In this document: piece after piece, positions 15,886-23,602 of the stretch
Layout of the letters: every line of letters begins with the position of its first letter
Numbering within the stretch: the stretch's first letter is position 1
Source: Anaerolineae bacterium
GTDB taxonomy: Bacteria; Chloroflexota; Anaerolineae; Promineifilales; Promineifilaceae
Reading direction: 5' to 3'
DNA: 36,601 nt
Assembly (NCBI GenBank): GCA_023384355.1
Contig: JAHDWL010000031.1
Location: 1-36,601 of the forward strand
The notes under the pieces: generated by a model
What the model saw: the letters and a program-made list of their open reading frames with translations, nothing else
The model's database searches: none
Told to the model about the DNA's origin: nothing
Translations under genes and position numbers: made by a program

Positions 15886-16527
15886 ATGAGTGATAGAATC
15901 GTTATTGAAGCAGAGCCGCGCGAGATCATCGGCAAACAGACCAGCCAGCTGCGTCGCGAGGGATGGATTCCCGGCATAATTTACGGACGCAAGACCCAGA
16001 AGTCCGTTCAAATGGAACAAAAAGCATTGCGCAGAGCCTTGCGCGTCGTCGGTACAGCTCACCTGGCCGACCTGTCGGTTGGTGGCACAACACATACGGT
16101 GCTCGTCCGTGAAATTCAGCAACACGCCACCCGGGGAGATATCATCCACGTCGATTTTATGGAAGTCGATATGAAGGTCAAGCTTCGCTCCGCGGCGGAG
16201 CTTTTGGGCACCGGCGTCGCTACACCGGAATCCGAAGGATTGGGCGTGGCGACGCAATTTCTCCACGAAGTTGAAATTGAGTGCTTGCCCGATGACCTCG
16301 TCTCCAGCATTGACTTCGATTTTGGAATGATCAAAACTCCTGAAGATGTCATCTTTGTTCGCGATCTGATCGCGCCAAGGAATGTCGAGATTTTATCCGA
16401 TCCCGACCAGGTTGTGGCTCGTTTCGAATTCACGGCGACTGCGGAGGAAGAGGGTCTCGAGGATGGCGTCTCGGCCGATGCCGTTGAAGTCATAACCAAG
16501 GGTAAGAAGGAAGAGGAGAAATTCTGA
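15886..16527 (+). CDS. rplY: 50S ribosomal protein L25, long (CTC/TL5) form
   Basis: The protein is 213 residues from the ATG at 15886, which is preceded by AAGGTGG; an upstream in-frame ATG at 15832 lacks a site and would add 18 non-conserved residues. The N-terminal 5S rRNA-binding beta-barrel is recognisable from EAEPREIIGKQTSQLRREG, then WIPGIIYGR and HVDFMEVD. The C-terminal TL5/CTC domain includes LLGTGVATPESEGLG and VEIECLPDDLVSSIDFD. It ends in an acidic and lysine-rich tail. It binds 5S rRNA in the central protuberance of the large ribosomal subunit. The next gene starts only 13 bases later. The leader upstream holds several short inverted repeats that might serve autoregulation. Confidence 0.9.
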   Translation: MSDRIVIEAEPREIIGKQTSQLRREGWIPGIIYGRKTQKSVQMEQKALRRALRVVGTAHLADLSVGGTTHTVLVREIQQHATRGDIIHVDFMEVDMKVKLRSAAELLGTGVATPESEGLGVATQFLHEVEIECLPDDLVSSIDFDFGMIKTPEDVIFVRDLIAPRNVEILSDPDQVVARFEFTATAEEEGLEDGVSADAVEVITKGKKEEEKF

Positions 16528-16540
16528 TTCTCTCCTGGCC

Positions 16541-18568
16541 GTGAACCGATTGCAGCGATTCACCCTGTTTGTTATCCTGCTGTCGGCAACCACCTTGCGT
16601 TTGACCGGTTTGAATTGGGACGGGTTCCAACACCATCATCCGGATGAGCGCTACATAACCTGGGTCGCCACAACGATTGAGTTCCCCGCGATCCACACAA
16701 CTGATTGGGCTGCCCAGTGGCGGCCGGAAACATCGACATTCAATCCCTTCCACTGGCCGCCCGCGGCCAGCAGCGAAGGGATTGTTGTTTTACAGGATCA
16801 GCCGCGGGATTTCGCCTATGGCCATTTCCCTCTCTACCTTGGTGTGGCAGCAACCCGGATCACTGAAGTCATTGGGCCTGCCTTAATTCCGGTGCTGCCC
16901 CCAGGCTGGTCATTGACCGCCGATGTGCTGAACGGTGCGGGTCGGATCGAGTTCCACCATATTGCGGCAGTCGGACGCGCCCTGACGGCACTGTTTGATG
17001 TCGGCACCGTTCTGTTCGCCTTTCTGCTCGGCCGGCGGCTGTATAATCCGGCGACCGGCTTGCTGGCCGCGGCGTTCACTGCCCTTTCGGTGATTCACAT
17101 CCAGCTGGCCCATTTTTTCACCAGTGATCCGTATCTGACATTTTTTGTCGTTGTCGCGATTTATTTTCTGGTCGTAGCCAGAGACGAATACGGGGTGGCC
17201 GGCAATCCTGGTTCTCGCCGTGTAACGATCTATCTTGGCCTGGCGGCGATGGCCGCCGGACTGGCGATCGGATCGAAATTTACGGCGGTCCTTTTGTTTC
17301 TGCCGTTGTTCTGGGTCGCCTGGCGGGTGTCTTCGAGAGGGAAACGCATTTGGGTTTCGAGCGGCATCGCTCTCGTTGCTTTCATCACCTTCGCGATAAC
17401 GAATCCATTTGCGGTGTTGGACTGGACATGTTCTCCAGCTGGTGCGGCGGGAGAACCCGCCCCGATATCGAGTTACCTGGCACGATCCTGCTATCTGCAA
17501 AACATTATGACGCAGAACGCGATGGTTCGCGGCGCGAGCGATCTTGCCTTCACACGCCAGTATGACGGCACGCTCCCTTACCTCTATTATTTCGAGATGC
17601 TCCTGCGGTGGGGGCTGGGGCCGTTCATGGGCGTCGTCGGGCTTGCCGGGTTGGCGTGGGCTTCGTGGGTCGCGGCTCGGCCGTTTATAACGAGGCAGAA
17701 AAAAGATGGCGCGAGTTCGTTTTGGAGCCGTTTTGACCAGCCGGTAATGCCGATTTTGTTATGGGTCTGGCCCTACTTGCTTCTGACCGGCAGTTTCTAT
17801 GTCAAATTTCTTCGCTACATGCAGCCCATCGTTCCCTTTATGCTGCTGTTTGGCGCGGCTATGATCTGGCAGTGGCGGTCGCCTGCCGGCCGCCGCGTCC
17901 TGGCTGGAGTGGTCCTGATTGCCGGGATGATCTACGCGGTGGCGTTTGTGCGATTATATGGCGAAGAGCACCCCTGGAATTCCGGATCCCAATGGATTTA
18001 CGAGAATGTTCCCCCGGGGAGTCTTATTCTGAGTGAGCAATGGGATGATTATTTACCCGTCAATTTGATCGTCGACGGTGAAAAGCGCTCGCGCAAGGAG
18101 TATCCGAACGCCGAGTTGACCTGGCTCACCTATCCAGACGAGGCCGATAACGAGGCAAATCTTCGGGCTAATCTCGATTTGCTGGCCGAAGCCGAATATC
18201 TGACGGTGCTGTCTAACCGGGTATACGGTGTTGTGCCGCGCTTGCCGGAGCGATACCCGCTTTCATCCCGCTACCACCAGCTGCTTTTCGATGGCTCGCT
18301 CGGATATGAGTTGGTGTGGGTGGGTGACCGCACGCCGAACCTGTTTGGCCTTTCCCTGCGCGTGGACACGTTCGGCTGGCCGGATCTGCGCCCCCCCAAC
18401 GCCGTGACGGAGTATTTTGAGGCCAAGCCGGGTTTGTCGCTCGGCCGCGCCGACGAGAGTTTTATCGTGTATGATCAGCCACTGACCATGATCTTTCGCA
18501 ATACCGGGGAGCGAACCCCTGAACAGATGCGCGAGGCTTTCGGTGACCTGACCGAGGGGGTTGATTGA
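16541..18568 (+). CDS. GT39-like membrane glycosyltransferase (dolichyl-phosphate-mannose-protein mannosyltransferase/ArnT superfamily)
   Basis: The protein is 675 residues with many hydrophobic helices and starts at GTG; no ATG lies near and the Shine-Dalgarno is weak, so the start is the least certain part. The first extracytoplasmic loop carries HHHPDERY (31-38), the acidic motif typical of GT-C fold enzymes, where the Asp35-Glu36 pair is the likely catalytic site. Further support comes from the repeated helices around TGLLAAAFTALSVIHIQLAHFFTSDPYLTFF and the later segment FLRYMQPIVPFMLLFGA, followed by a soluble C-terminal domain (about 480-675). Such enzymes move a sugar from a polyprenyl-phosphate carrier to a protein or lipid acceptor outside the membrane. 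It follows rplY by 13 bases and overlaps or abuts the next gene, so all may be cotranscribed. Confidence 0.82.
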   Translation: MNRLQRFTLFVILLSATTLRLTGLNWDGFQHHHPDERYITWVATTIEFPAIHTTDWAAQWRPETSTFNPFHWPPAASSEGIVVLQDQPRDFAYGHFPLYLGVAATRITEVIGPALIPVLPPGWSLTADVLNGAGRIEFHHIAAVGRALTALFDVGTVLFAFLLGRRLYNPATGLLAAAFTALSVIHIQLAHFFTSDPYLTFFVVVAIYFLVVARDEYGVAGNPGSRRVTIYLGLAAMAAGLAIGSKFTAVLLFLPLFWVAWRVSSRGKRIWVSSGIALVAFITFAITNPFAVLDWTCSPAGAAGEPAPISSYLARSCYLQNIMTQNAMVRGASDLAFTRQYDGTLPYLYYFEMLLRWGLGPFMGVVGLAGLAWASWVAARPFITRQKKDGASSFWSRFDQPVMPILLWVWPYLLLTGSFYVKFLRYMQPIVPFMLLFGAAMIWQWRSPAGRRVLAGVVLIAGMIYAVAFVRLYGEEHPWNSGSQWIYENVPPGSLILSEQWDDYLPVNLIVDGEKRSRKEYPNAELTWLTYPDEADNEANLRANLDLLAEAEYLTVLSNRVYGVVPRLPERYPLSSRYHQLLFDGSLGYELVWVGDRTPNLFGLSLRVDTFGWPDLRPPNAVTEYFEAKPGLSLGRADESFIVYDQPLTMIFRNTGERTPEQMREAFGDLTEGVD

Positions 18569-18575
18569 TCCCAGG

Positions 18576-20165
18576 ATGGATAGCTTCATCACCGAACAAC
18601 CAGTCGTCAACCGCCGATATTTATTCCTGACCGTTTTCATCGCTGGCATGAGCACGCTGGCGATCGAATTCACCGCCAGCCGGCTGCTGCAGACCGTCTA
18701 TGGGACGTCCAACATCGTCTGGGCTAACGTTATAGGCTTGGTGTTGTTGTCATTGACCGCCGGCTATTTCATCGGCGGGCGACTCGCCGATCGTTATCCG
18801 CTGGAGCGCTATTTCTATGCCCTCGTGACCCTGGCCGGGTTCTGTGCCATTTTCTTCCTGCTGCTGACCGGCGCGATTTTGCGGGATGCGGCCGCGGCTA
18901 TGGCGGTGCTCAATGTCGGCGCGATTACCGGCTCGCTCCTTCTGGTAGTGCTGGCGCTGATCATCCCGGTCACCTTGCTGGGTTGCCTTTCGCCTTTCGC
19001 TATCCGGCTCGCGGTTCAGGACGTCAACGAGTCAGGGCGCATCAGCGGCCGCATCTACGCTATCTCCACGCTGGGCAGCCTGCTGGGTACCTATTTGCCG
19101 GTGCTCGTCGTCATCCCCCTGGCGGGTTCGCGAATGACGGCCGTGATCTTTGGCGCGATCCTGCTTATTGTGGGGCTTGTCGGATTATGGCGTTCGTCGA
19201 ATAGCAGGAAAGTTCGGATCATTTCCCTGTTGTTGCCCATCTGCCTGGCTCCCGCCCTGATTCTCTGGTTGCGAGGCAACATCAAGACCGACGCGGGGCA
19301 ACTGTACGAGACCGAGTCAGCGTATAACTACATTCAGGTCATACGTCGCGACGATTGCAACTATCTGCTGCTGAACGAGGGGCAGGCATTCCACTCGTTC
19401 TATTGCGACGGCGGTCGCGTGCCCCATGTGTCAGTGTGGAGCATCATGCTTGCCGCGCCGTTTTTCAATGAGGTACCCCGGCCGCCGGAGAAAATGGCAG
19501 TGATTGGCCTGGCCGCCGGCACCATCCCCAAGCAGTTCACACAGGTGTTTGGCCCCATCCCGATTGACGGTATCGAGCTGGACCCCGCGATTCTGGACGT
19601 CGGCAGGCGTTTCTTTGCCCTGAACGATCCCAACATCAACGCCATCACGGGCGACGGCCGATATGAACTGTCGCGCCTGACCGGGCCGTATGATTTGATC
19701 ACCATTGACGCCTACAAGGTGCCCTATATTCCCTGGCACCTGACCACGCGCGAGTTCTTTCTCGACGTCAGGGAGCGGCTAAGCGAGGACGGCGTTGTGG
19801 CCATCAATGTCGGCCGCGTGCCCGATGACCGGCGTCTGGTCGATGCCATAAGCTCGACCCTGATGGACGTGTTCCCGGCGGTCCACGCCATCGACGTGCC
19901 CGGCACATTGAATACAATTGTTGTGGCGACCATGAAGCCGACCACGATCGGCAACCTTCTGGCCAACCAGGCTGAGTTGACGCCTGACGCGGATCCGCTC
20001 CTGCGGGATGCGTTGGCCACAGCCGCAGTGAACCTGGCCTCGGCGAGTTCGCGCGGGGTGGTCATTACCGACGATCGCGCGCCTGTCGAGCTGATCAGTG
20101 ATTCCATCGTCGTTCGCTATCTGCTTGAGAACGGGCCTTCCGGTCTTGGGTTGCTGGACGAATAA
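18576..20165 (+). CDS. Fused membrane/spermidine-synthase-like protein
   Basis: About 529 residues. The first 210 or so form six or seven transmembrane helices with the conserved phrases STLAIEFTASRLLQTVYGTSN, GLVLLSLTAGYFIGGRLADR and YAISTLGSLLGTYLPV. The C-terminal half is a spermidine-synthase-like Rossmann domain: IGLAAGTIPKQF (motif I), GIELDPAI, then ITGDGRYEL and LITIDAYKVPYIPWHLTTREFF. Motif I is not the canonical GGGDG, and the DxxD region that binds the amine is replaced by DAYKVPYIP, so classical putrescine aminopropylation is doubtful. Such fusions are common in Chloroflexota and others and have no settled function. ATG at 18576 is chosen; a TTG at 18561 that overlaps the previous stop is also possible because GAGGGGG lies just before it. 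Confidence 0.78.
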   Translation: MDSFITEQPVVNRRYLFLTVFIAGMSTLAIEFTASRLLQTVYGTSNIVWANVIGLVLLSLTAGYFIGGRLADRYPLERYFYALVTLAGFCAIFFLLLTGAILRDAAAAMAVLNVGAITGSLLLVVLALIIPVTLLGCLSPFAIRLAVQDVNESGRISGRIYAISTLGSLLGTYLPVLVVIPLAGSRMTAVIFGAILLIVGLVGLWRSSNSRKVRIISLLLPICLAPALILWLRGNIKTDAGQLYETESAYNYIQVIRRDDCNYLLLNEGQAFHSFYCDGGRVPHVSVWSIMLAAPFFNEVPRPPEKMAVIGLAAGTIPKQFTQVFGPIPIDGIELDPAILDVGRRFFALNDPNINAITGDGRYELSRLTGPYDLITIDAYKVPYIPWHLTTREFFLDVRERLSEDGVVAINVGRVPDDRRLVDAISSTLMDVFPAVHAIDVPGTLNTIVVATMKPTTIGNLLANQAELTPDADPLLRDALATAAVNLASASSRGVVITDDRAPVELISDSIVVRYLLENGPSGLGLLDE

Positions 20166-20192
20166 ATTATACGCTTGCAATGAGGTAATACC

Positions 20193-20888
20193 TTGGAAAA
20201 CAAGACTGTTCCCACGATCGTTCGCTGGCTGGTCATTCTGGCGATGCCGTTTTTTCTGGGCTTGGGGACGATTCGCGCCATCATCGCCTGGGATTATCCG
20301 GCTTTTGAATACGGGCGGATTGCGCCGGATGCCTACGGCTTCACGCCCGAACAACGGTTGCAACTGGCGCGTGGAACCCTCGATTATCTGCAACGCCCGG
20401 AGCCGGCCGCAGAAGTGATCTATATGCTCACCGACTTGCGCTTGCCCGGCACCGACTCGCCCCTGTATAACGCGGCGGAGATCAGCCACATGATCGACGT
20501 AAAAGTGATGGCCGACGGCATGAAAACTGTCGCTTACATCAGCGGTGCGATCGTCATCGCCGGTTTGTTAATATTGCTTGTGCCGAAACGCTCCAGACAT
20601 TTCGGCTGGCGCACGCTCATGCTTGCCGGATTGGCTACCGTGATCATCCTCGCGGCGATTGCTCTCATCATCCTCATTGCCTGGCCGATTTTCTTCGTAC
20701 AATTCCACGAGCTATTGTTCCCGCCCGGCACATGGACCTTCGCCTATACTGATTCCCTGATTCGCCTTTTCCCGGAGCAGTTCTGGTTCGATATCGGCGT
20801 GATGATCAGTACCACGACATTGGCGTTGGGTATTCTGGTGACGGTTATCGGCTGGGTAATGAGCAAGCGCAGCCAACTGATGGCCTGA
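20193..20888 (+). CDS. DUF1461 (TIGR01906-like) integral membrane protein
   Basis: The 231-residue protein starts at TTG, supported by TGAGGTAA six bases upstream. There are four predicted helices: 10-30, about 110-130, 140-170 and 205-225. The hallmark of DUF1461 is present in WPIFFVQFHELLFPPGTWTF followed by DSLIRLFPEQFWFD, matching the family pattern FHxxxF-x-x-x-W...dpLi-x-x-P-x-x-F. The family function is unknown. The loop between helices 1 and 2 (about 40-105, EYGRIAPDAYGFTPEQR and PLYNAAEISHMIDVK) lies outside the membrane. The gene lies 27 bases after the previous stop and ends the plus-strand unit; the convergent M23 gene begins its 3' end 40 bases on. No clear terminator hairpin was seen in that gap. 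Confidence 0.78.
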   Translation: MENKTVPTIVRWLVILAMPFFLGLGTIRAIIAWDYPAFEYGRIAPDAYGFTPEQRLQLARGTLDYLQRPEPAAEVIYMLTDLRLPGTDSPLYNAAEISHMIDVKVMADGMKTVAYISGAIVIAGLLILLVPKRSRHFGWRTLMLAGLATVIILAAIALIILIAWPIFFVQFHELLFPPGTWTFAYTDSLIRLFPEQFWFDIGVMISTTTLALGILVTVIGWVMSKRSQLMA

Positions 20889-20927
20889 ATCCTTTGAATT
20901 TGACGGGGTGGGAGAATGCCTTGATTT

Positions 20928-22007
20928 TTAGGGGGCGACGACGATCTCGACCCAATTCGTGCGGCCGGGATAGACCCACAATTCGGTCGTGAAGCGTCTG
21001 TCGCCGGCGTCGACAATCGCTTCATAGAAACCGGGCACTACGTCGTCAACGGCGAAATTCTCGTTCATGACTCCGTCAGAATTCGGTTCCCCGTTGGCGT
21101 ACGTCGTCGTGGCCGTATAGGGGGCCGGCGCGTCGATTCTTACCAGCGTTACCGGGGCTTCGTACAGGGGTTCCCCGTTCGGCCCTGTAACCCGTCCGGC
21201 AACTACACCGGTTCCAGGTAACGGGACCAGCCAGAGCAAAGGATTACGGGTGGTGTAATAGCTGTTCTCGCCTACCCGTACCTCGAAATGGAGGTGGGGG
21301 CCATCGGCCACGCCGCTCGCTCCGGACAGGCCGAGAACATCCCCGGCCGCGACGGTTTGCCCCACGGCGACCTGAACCTCGGACAGATGTCCATAGAGGA
21401 CAAAGAGCGGCGACCCACCGCTGTTATTATCCAGTTCGAGGACGACCAGATTGCCGTAGAAGTTTGTCTGTGGTCCATAGGCGGTGGTGGCATCATCCCC
21501 GGCAGCGACCACAGTGCCGGCGGCCGTCGCCAACACTGGCGTGCCCGTCGGCATGACAAACTCCACGCCGGTATGAGGGCGTAGCGTTCCCCCGCGCGTA
21601 CTGCCGTATGGGTAAGATTTGTCCGTCCACGCCGGCCCCGATGTCGGGACGGGGCGTTGTAGCCACAAATGCTCGCCGGTCAGAGCGGGTGGCGGTGGGG
21701 GAGGGGTGAATGTCGGCGGTGGCGGTGTTTCCGTTACGGGAACCGTATCCTCGCCTGGCGTGGAGGTAGATAATGTGTCGGGCGCGGAAGTGGCTATACT
21801 CGTGGGAGTGGCCGGTTCAGCAGCCGTGACAACGATGATGGGTTGTGGCGGTGATGCAACCTGGGGCGTGGTCGTCGCCGTCGCCGGCGCGGGAGTCAGT
21901 GTGGGTTGGGTTTCAGTCTGAGGCCGGCAGGCCGCAAGAGCACCGAGCACGACAAAGCCGGCCGCCAAGAGAGAGGAGCGGCCGGCCCTACCAATTATGT
22001 GGAACAA
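20928..22007 (-). CDS. M23-family (LytM-like) peptidase lipoprotein
   Basis: The 359-residue lipoprotein (LAAC, Cys27) has a Thr/Pro-rich spacer up to about 110 and a LytM/M23 domain at about 130-260. The zinc site reads RPHTGVEF (His145, with Glu149 in place of the usual Asp), YGHLS (His207) and GPHLHFEV (His238, His240). M23 enzymes cut peptide cross-links in peptidoglycan. The Asp-to-Glu change is conservative and occurs in some homologues, so activity remains possible. A C-terminal Ig-like/carboxypeptidase-regulatory domain (VAGRVTGPNGEPL, PGFYEAIVD) follows. The start is TTG, placed directly after the ftcD stop codon, with GGAGG seven bases upstream, so translation is probably coupled to ftcD. 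No ATG exists near. Confidence 0.87.
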   Translation of the reverse strand: MFHIIGRAGRSSLLAAGFVVLGALAACRPQTETQPTLTPAPATATTTPQVASPPQPIIVVTAAEPATPTSIATSAPDTLSTSTPGEDTVPVTETPPPPTFTPPPPPPALTGEHLWLQRPVPTSGPAWTDKSYPYGSTRGGTLRPHTGVEFVMPTGTPVLATAAGTVVAAGDDATTAYGPQTNFYGNLVVLELDNNSGGSPLFVLYGHLSEVQVAVGQTVAAGDVLGLSGASGVADGPHLHFEVRVGENSYYTTRNPLLWLVPLPGTGVVAGRVTGPNGEPLYEAPVTLVRIDAPAPYTATTTYANGEPNSDGVMNENFAVDDVVPGFYEAIVDAGDRRFTTELWVYPGRTNWVEIVVAP

Positions 22008-23546
22008 CTACAGCCCTCCGCGTTCCTTGGCGACGGCGATGGCGGCGCGGGCCAGTTCCTCGACCTCGTCGACGAGGGTATCGACCTCGGCCGACCAGGC
22101 GGCGGCCAGCTCCCTGTTCTTCAAACCAACCCCGTTCACCTTGACGTTGAGACCCGCGCCATAGACCGCAGCCCGCGCCATTATTGCGCCGACGGCCGCA
22201 TCTGTAGCCGTGTTTACGTTGCCGATGGCGGCGATGGTTTGGGCAATACGGCCGGCGTCGCGACTCAATCGGGCGATGCGCAAAGGTACTTCCCCGGCAT
22301 GCACCGTCGCCGCTTCTAGCGCCGCGGCTTTTTCTTCCTCTCCCAGCCCTTTGTTGCGGACGACGGTCAGGATTCCCTCAAAGGAGGCTGCGTCTTCCTC
22401 GATAGCCGCGGTCAATTCGTGCCTGATGGCCTCAGCCTGCGTGAGCAGATCCATGGCCATTTCATTAACCTCGATGTAGCGCTTCCGGCCGACCGTTAAT
22501 CCGGCGGCCATCTGGGCCAAGGCGGCTGCCAGCGATCCAACCAGCGCCGAGACCGAACCTCCGCCGGGCGTCGATGTGGGCGCGGCGACTGTGTCGACGA
22601 AATGTCCGGGTTGCGGCTTGTCAGGCGCTGCATTTTCCGGCGTTTCGGCCGCGGGAGAGGGTTGCAAACGTAACTCCAGGACCTGTTCGTCCGAAAGATC
22701 GTCCAGTTGCAGATACCACTTGGCGCTCTCCAGCAATGCTTTTTGGGGGATGAGGCCAACCAGCTCGGCGCGCGTGATCGTCAAACCGTGTTGGGCTGCC
22801 TCCCGCCGGACCATCTCCTGCACGCGATGGATCGGCGTGCGCTCGAAGTTGGTCAGGTTCATGCTGACCTGGGCCTGACCTTCAACCAGAAAGCCGCGAG
22901 CCTGCACATACCGGAGGCCACCGCTGGTGAAACGAATGGCGCGGGCGATTTTCTCCGCGACGGCGTCATCACCCGAACTCAGAAAGAGGTTATAGGCGAT
23001 AAGGAACGGCCGCGCGCCCATGACAGTTGCGCCCCATTTACGCGGCACGGCCGGTCCGTAGTCGGGTTTCCGCGCCGGGTTGGTGGTCACTTCATCCTTC
23101 CAGACTTCGTACTCCCCCTTGCGAATCGCGGCCAGACTCTCGCGTTCGGGGGTCGTCGCCGCCGCGCCATAGAGATAGACCGCCACGCCGAGCTCATCCC
23201 CAACCCTTTGACCCAGCTTCCGGGCCAGGCCCGCGCAGTCGTTCATCGTGACGCCCTGAACCGGGATAAAGGGGAATACATCTGTCGCGCCGATGCGTGG
23301 ATGCTCGCCTTTGTGGTGATCCAGATCAATGAGGTCTTTGGCGACGGCGATCGCGCGAAAACCGGCTTCGACGACATCCTCAGGTGCGCCGACATATGTG
23401 ACCACGGTGCGGTTGTGGTCGGCGTCGGCGCTAACGTCCAAAACTTGAACAGCGCTGACGCTGCGTATTGCATCTACAATGCGCTCATAAACCGCCGGAT
23501 CGCGGCCGTTGCTGAAGTTCGGGACACATTCAACGATCGATTGCAT
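22008..23546 (-). CDS. ftcD: Bifunctional glutamate formiminotransferase/formiminotetrahydrofolate cyclodeaminase
   Basis: The 512-residue protein joins three parts. The N-terminal formiminotransferase subdomain (about 1-178) opens MQSIVECVPNFSNGRD and holds His82 in GEHPRIGATDVFPF; the catalytic histidine of the mammalian enzyme is His82 as well (from memory). The second subdomain (about 180-295) includes GGLRYVQARGFLV and AQVSMNLTNF. The cyclodeaminase (about 310-510) is marked by AAPTSTPGGGSVSALVGSLAAAL and GNVNTATDAAVGA. The enzyme moves the formimino group of N-formiminoglutamate to tetrahydrofolate and then releases ammonia to give methenyl-THF. It belongs to histidine breakdown and one-carbon metabolism, but no other hut gene lies nearby. 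AGGAG precedes the ATG. It sits between a DUF4129 gene and an M23 lipoprotein gene. Confidence 0.93.
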   Translation of the reverse strand: MQSIVECVPNFSNGRDPAVYERIVDAIRSVSAVQVLDVSADADHNRTVVTYVGAPEDVVEAGFRAIAVAKDLIDLDHHKGEHPRIGATDVFPFIPVQGVTMNDCAGLARKLGQRVGDELGVAVYLYGAAATTPERESLAAIRKGEYEVWKDEVTTNPARKPDYGPAVPRKWGATVMGARPFLIAYNLFLSSGDDAVAEKIARAIRFTSGGLRYVQARGFLVEGQAQVSMNLTNFERTPIHRVQEMVRREAAQHGLTITRAELVGLIPQKALLESAKWYLQLDDLSDEQVLELRLQPSPAAETPENAAPDKPQPGHFVDTVAAPTSTPGGGSVSALVGSLAAALAQMAAGLTVGRKRYIEVNEMAMDLLTQAEAIRHELTAAIEEDAASFEGILTVVRNKGLGEEEKAAALEAATVHAGEVPLRIARLSRDAGRIAQTIAAIGNVNTATDAAVGAIMARAAVYGAGLNVKVNGVGLKNRELAAAWSAEVDTLVDEVEELARAAIAVAKERGGL

Positions 23547-23602
23547 GCTAGACTCCTGAAATTGACAATAGACTCAGTTTTAGCAGTAGTTGGGTGATCC
23601 GG

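Noticed and set aside
19779-20489. Open frame of 236 codons on the minus strand
   Set aside because: Crosses two convincing plus-strand genes and their ribosome-binding site; no motif.
20889-20927. Possible bidirectional terminator between the DUF1461 and M23 genes
   Set aside because: The gap has a short GATTTTTA tract but no stem of useful length could be built.
22707-23597. Open frame of 296 codons on the plus strand
   Set aside because: Antisense to ftcD, whose motifs (His82, GGGSVSALVGS) are decisive; the antisense product resembles no family.
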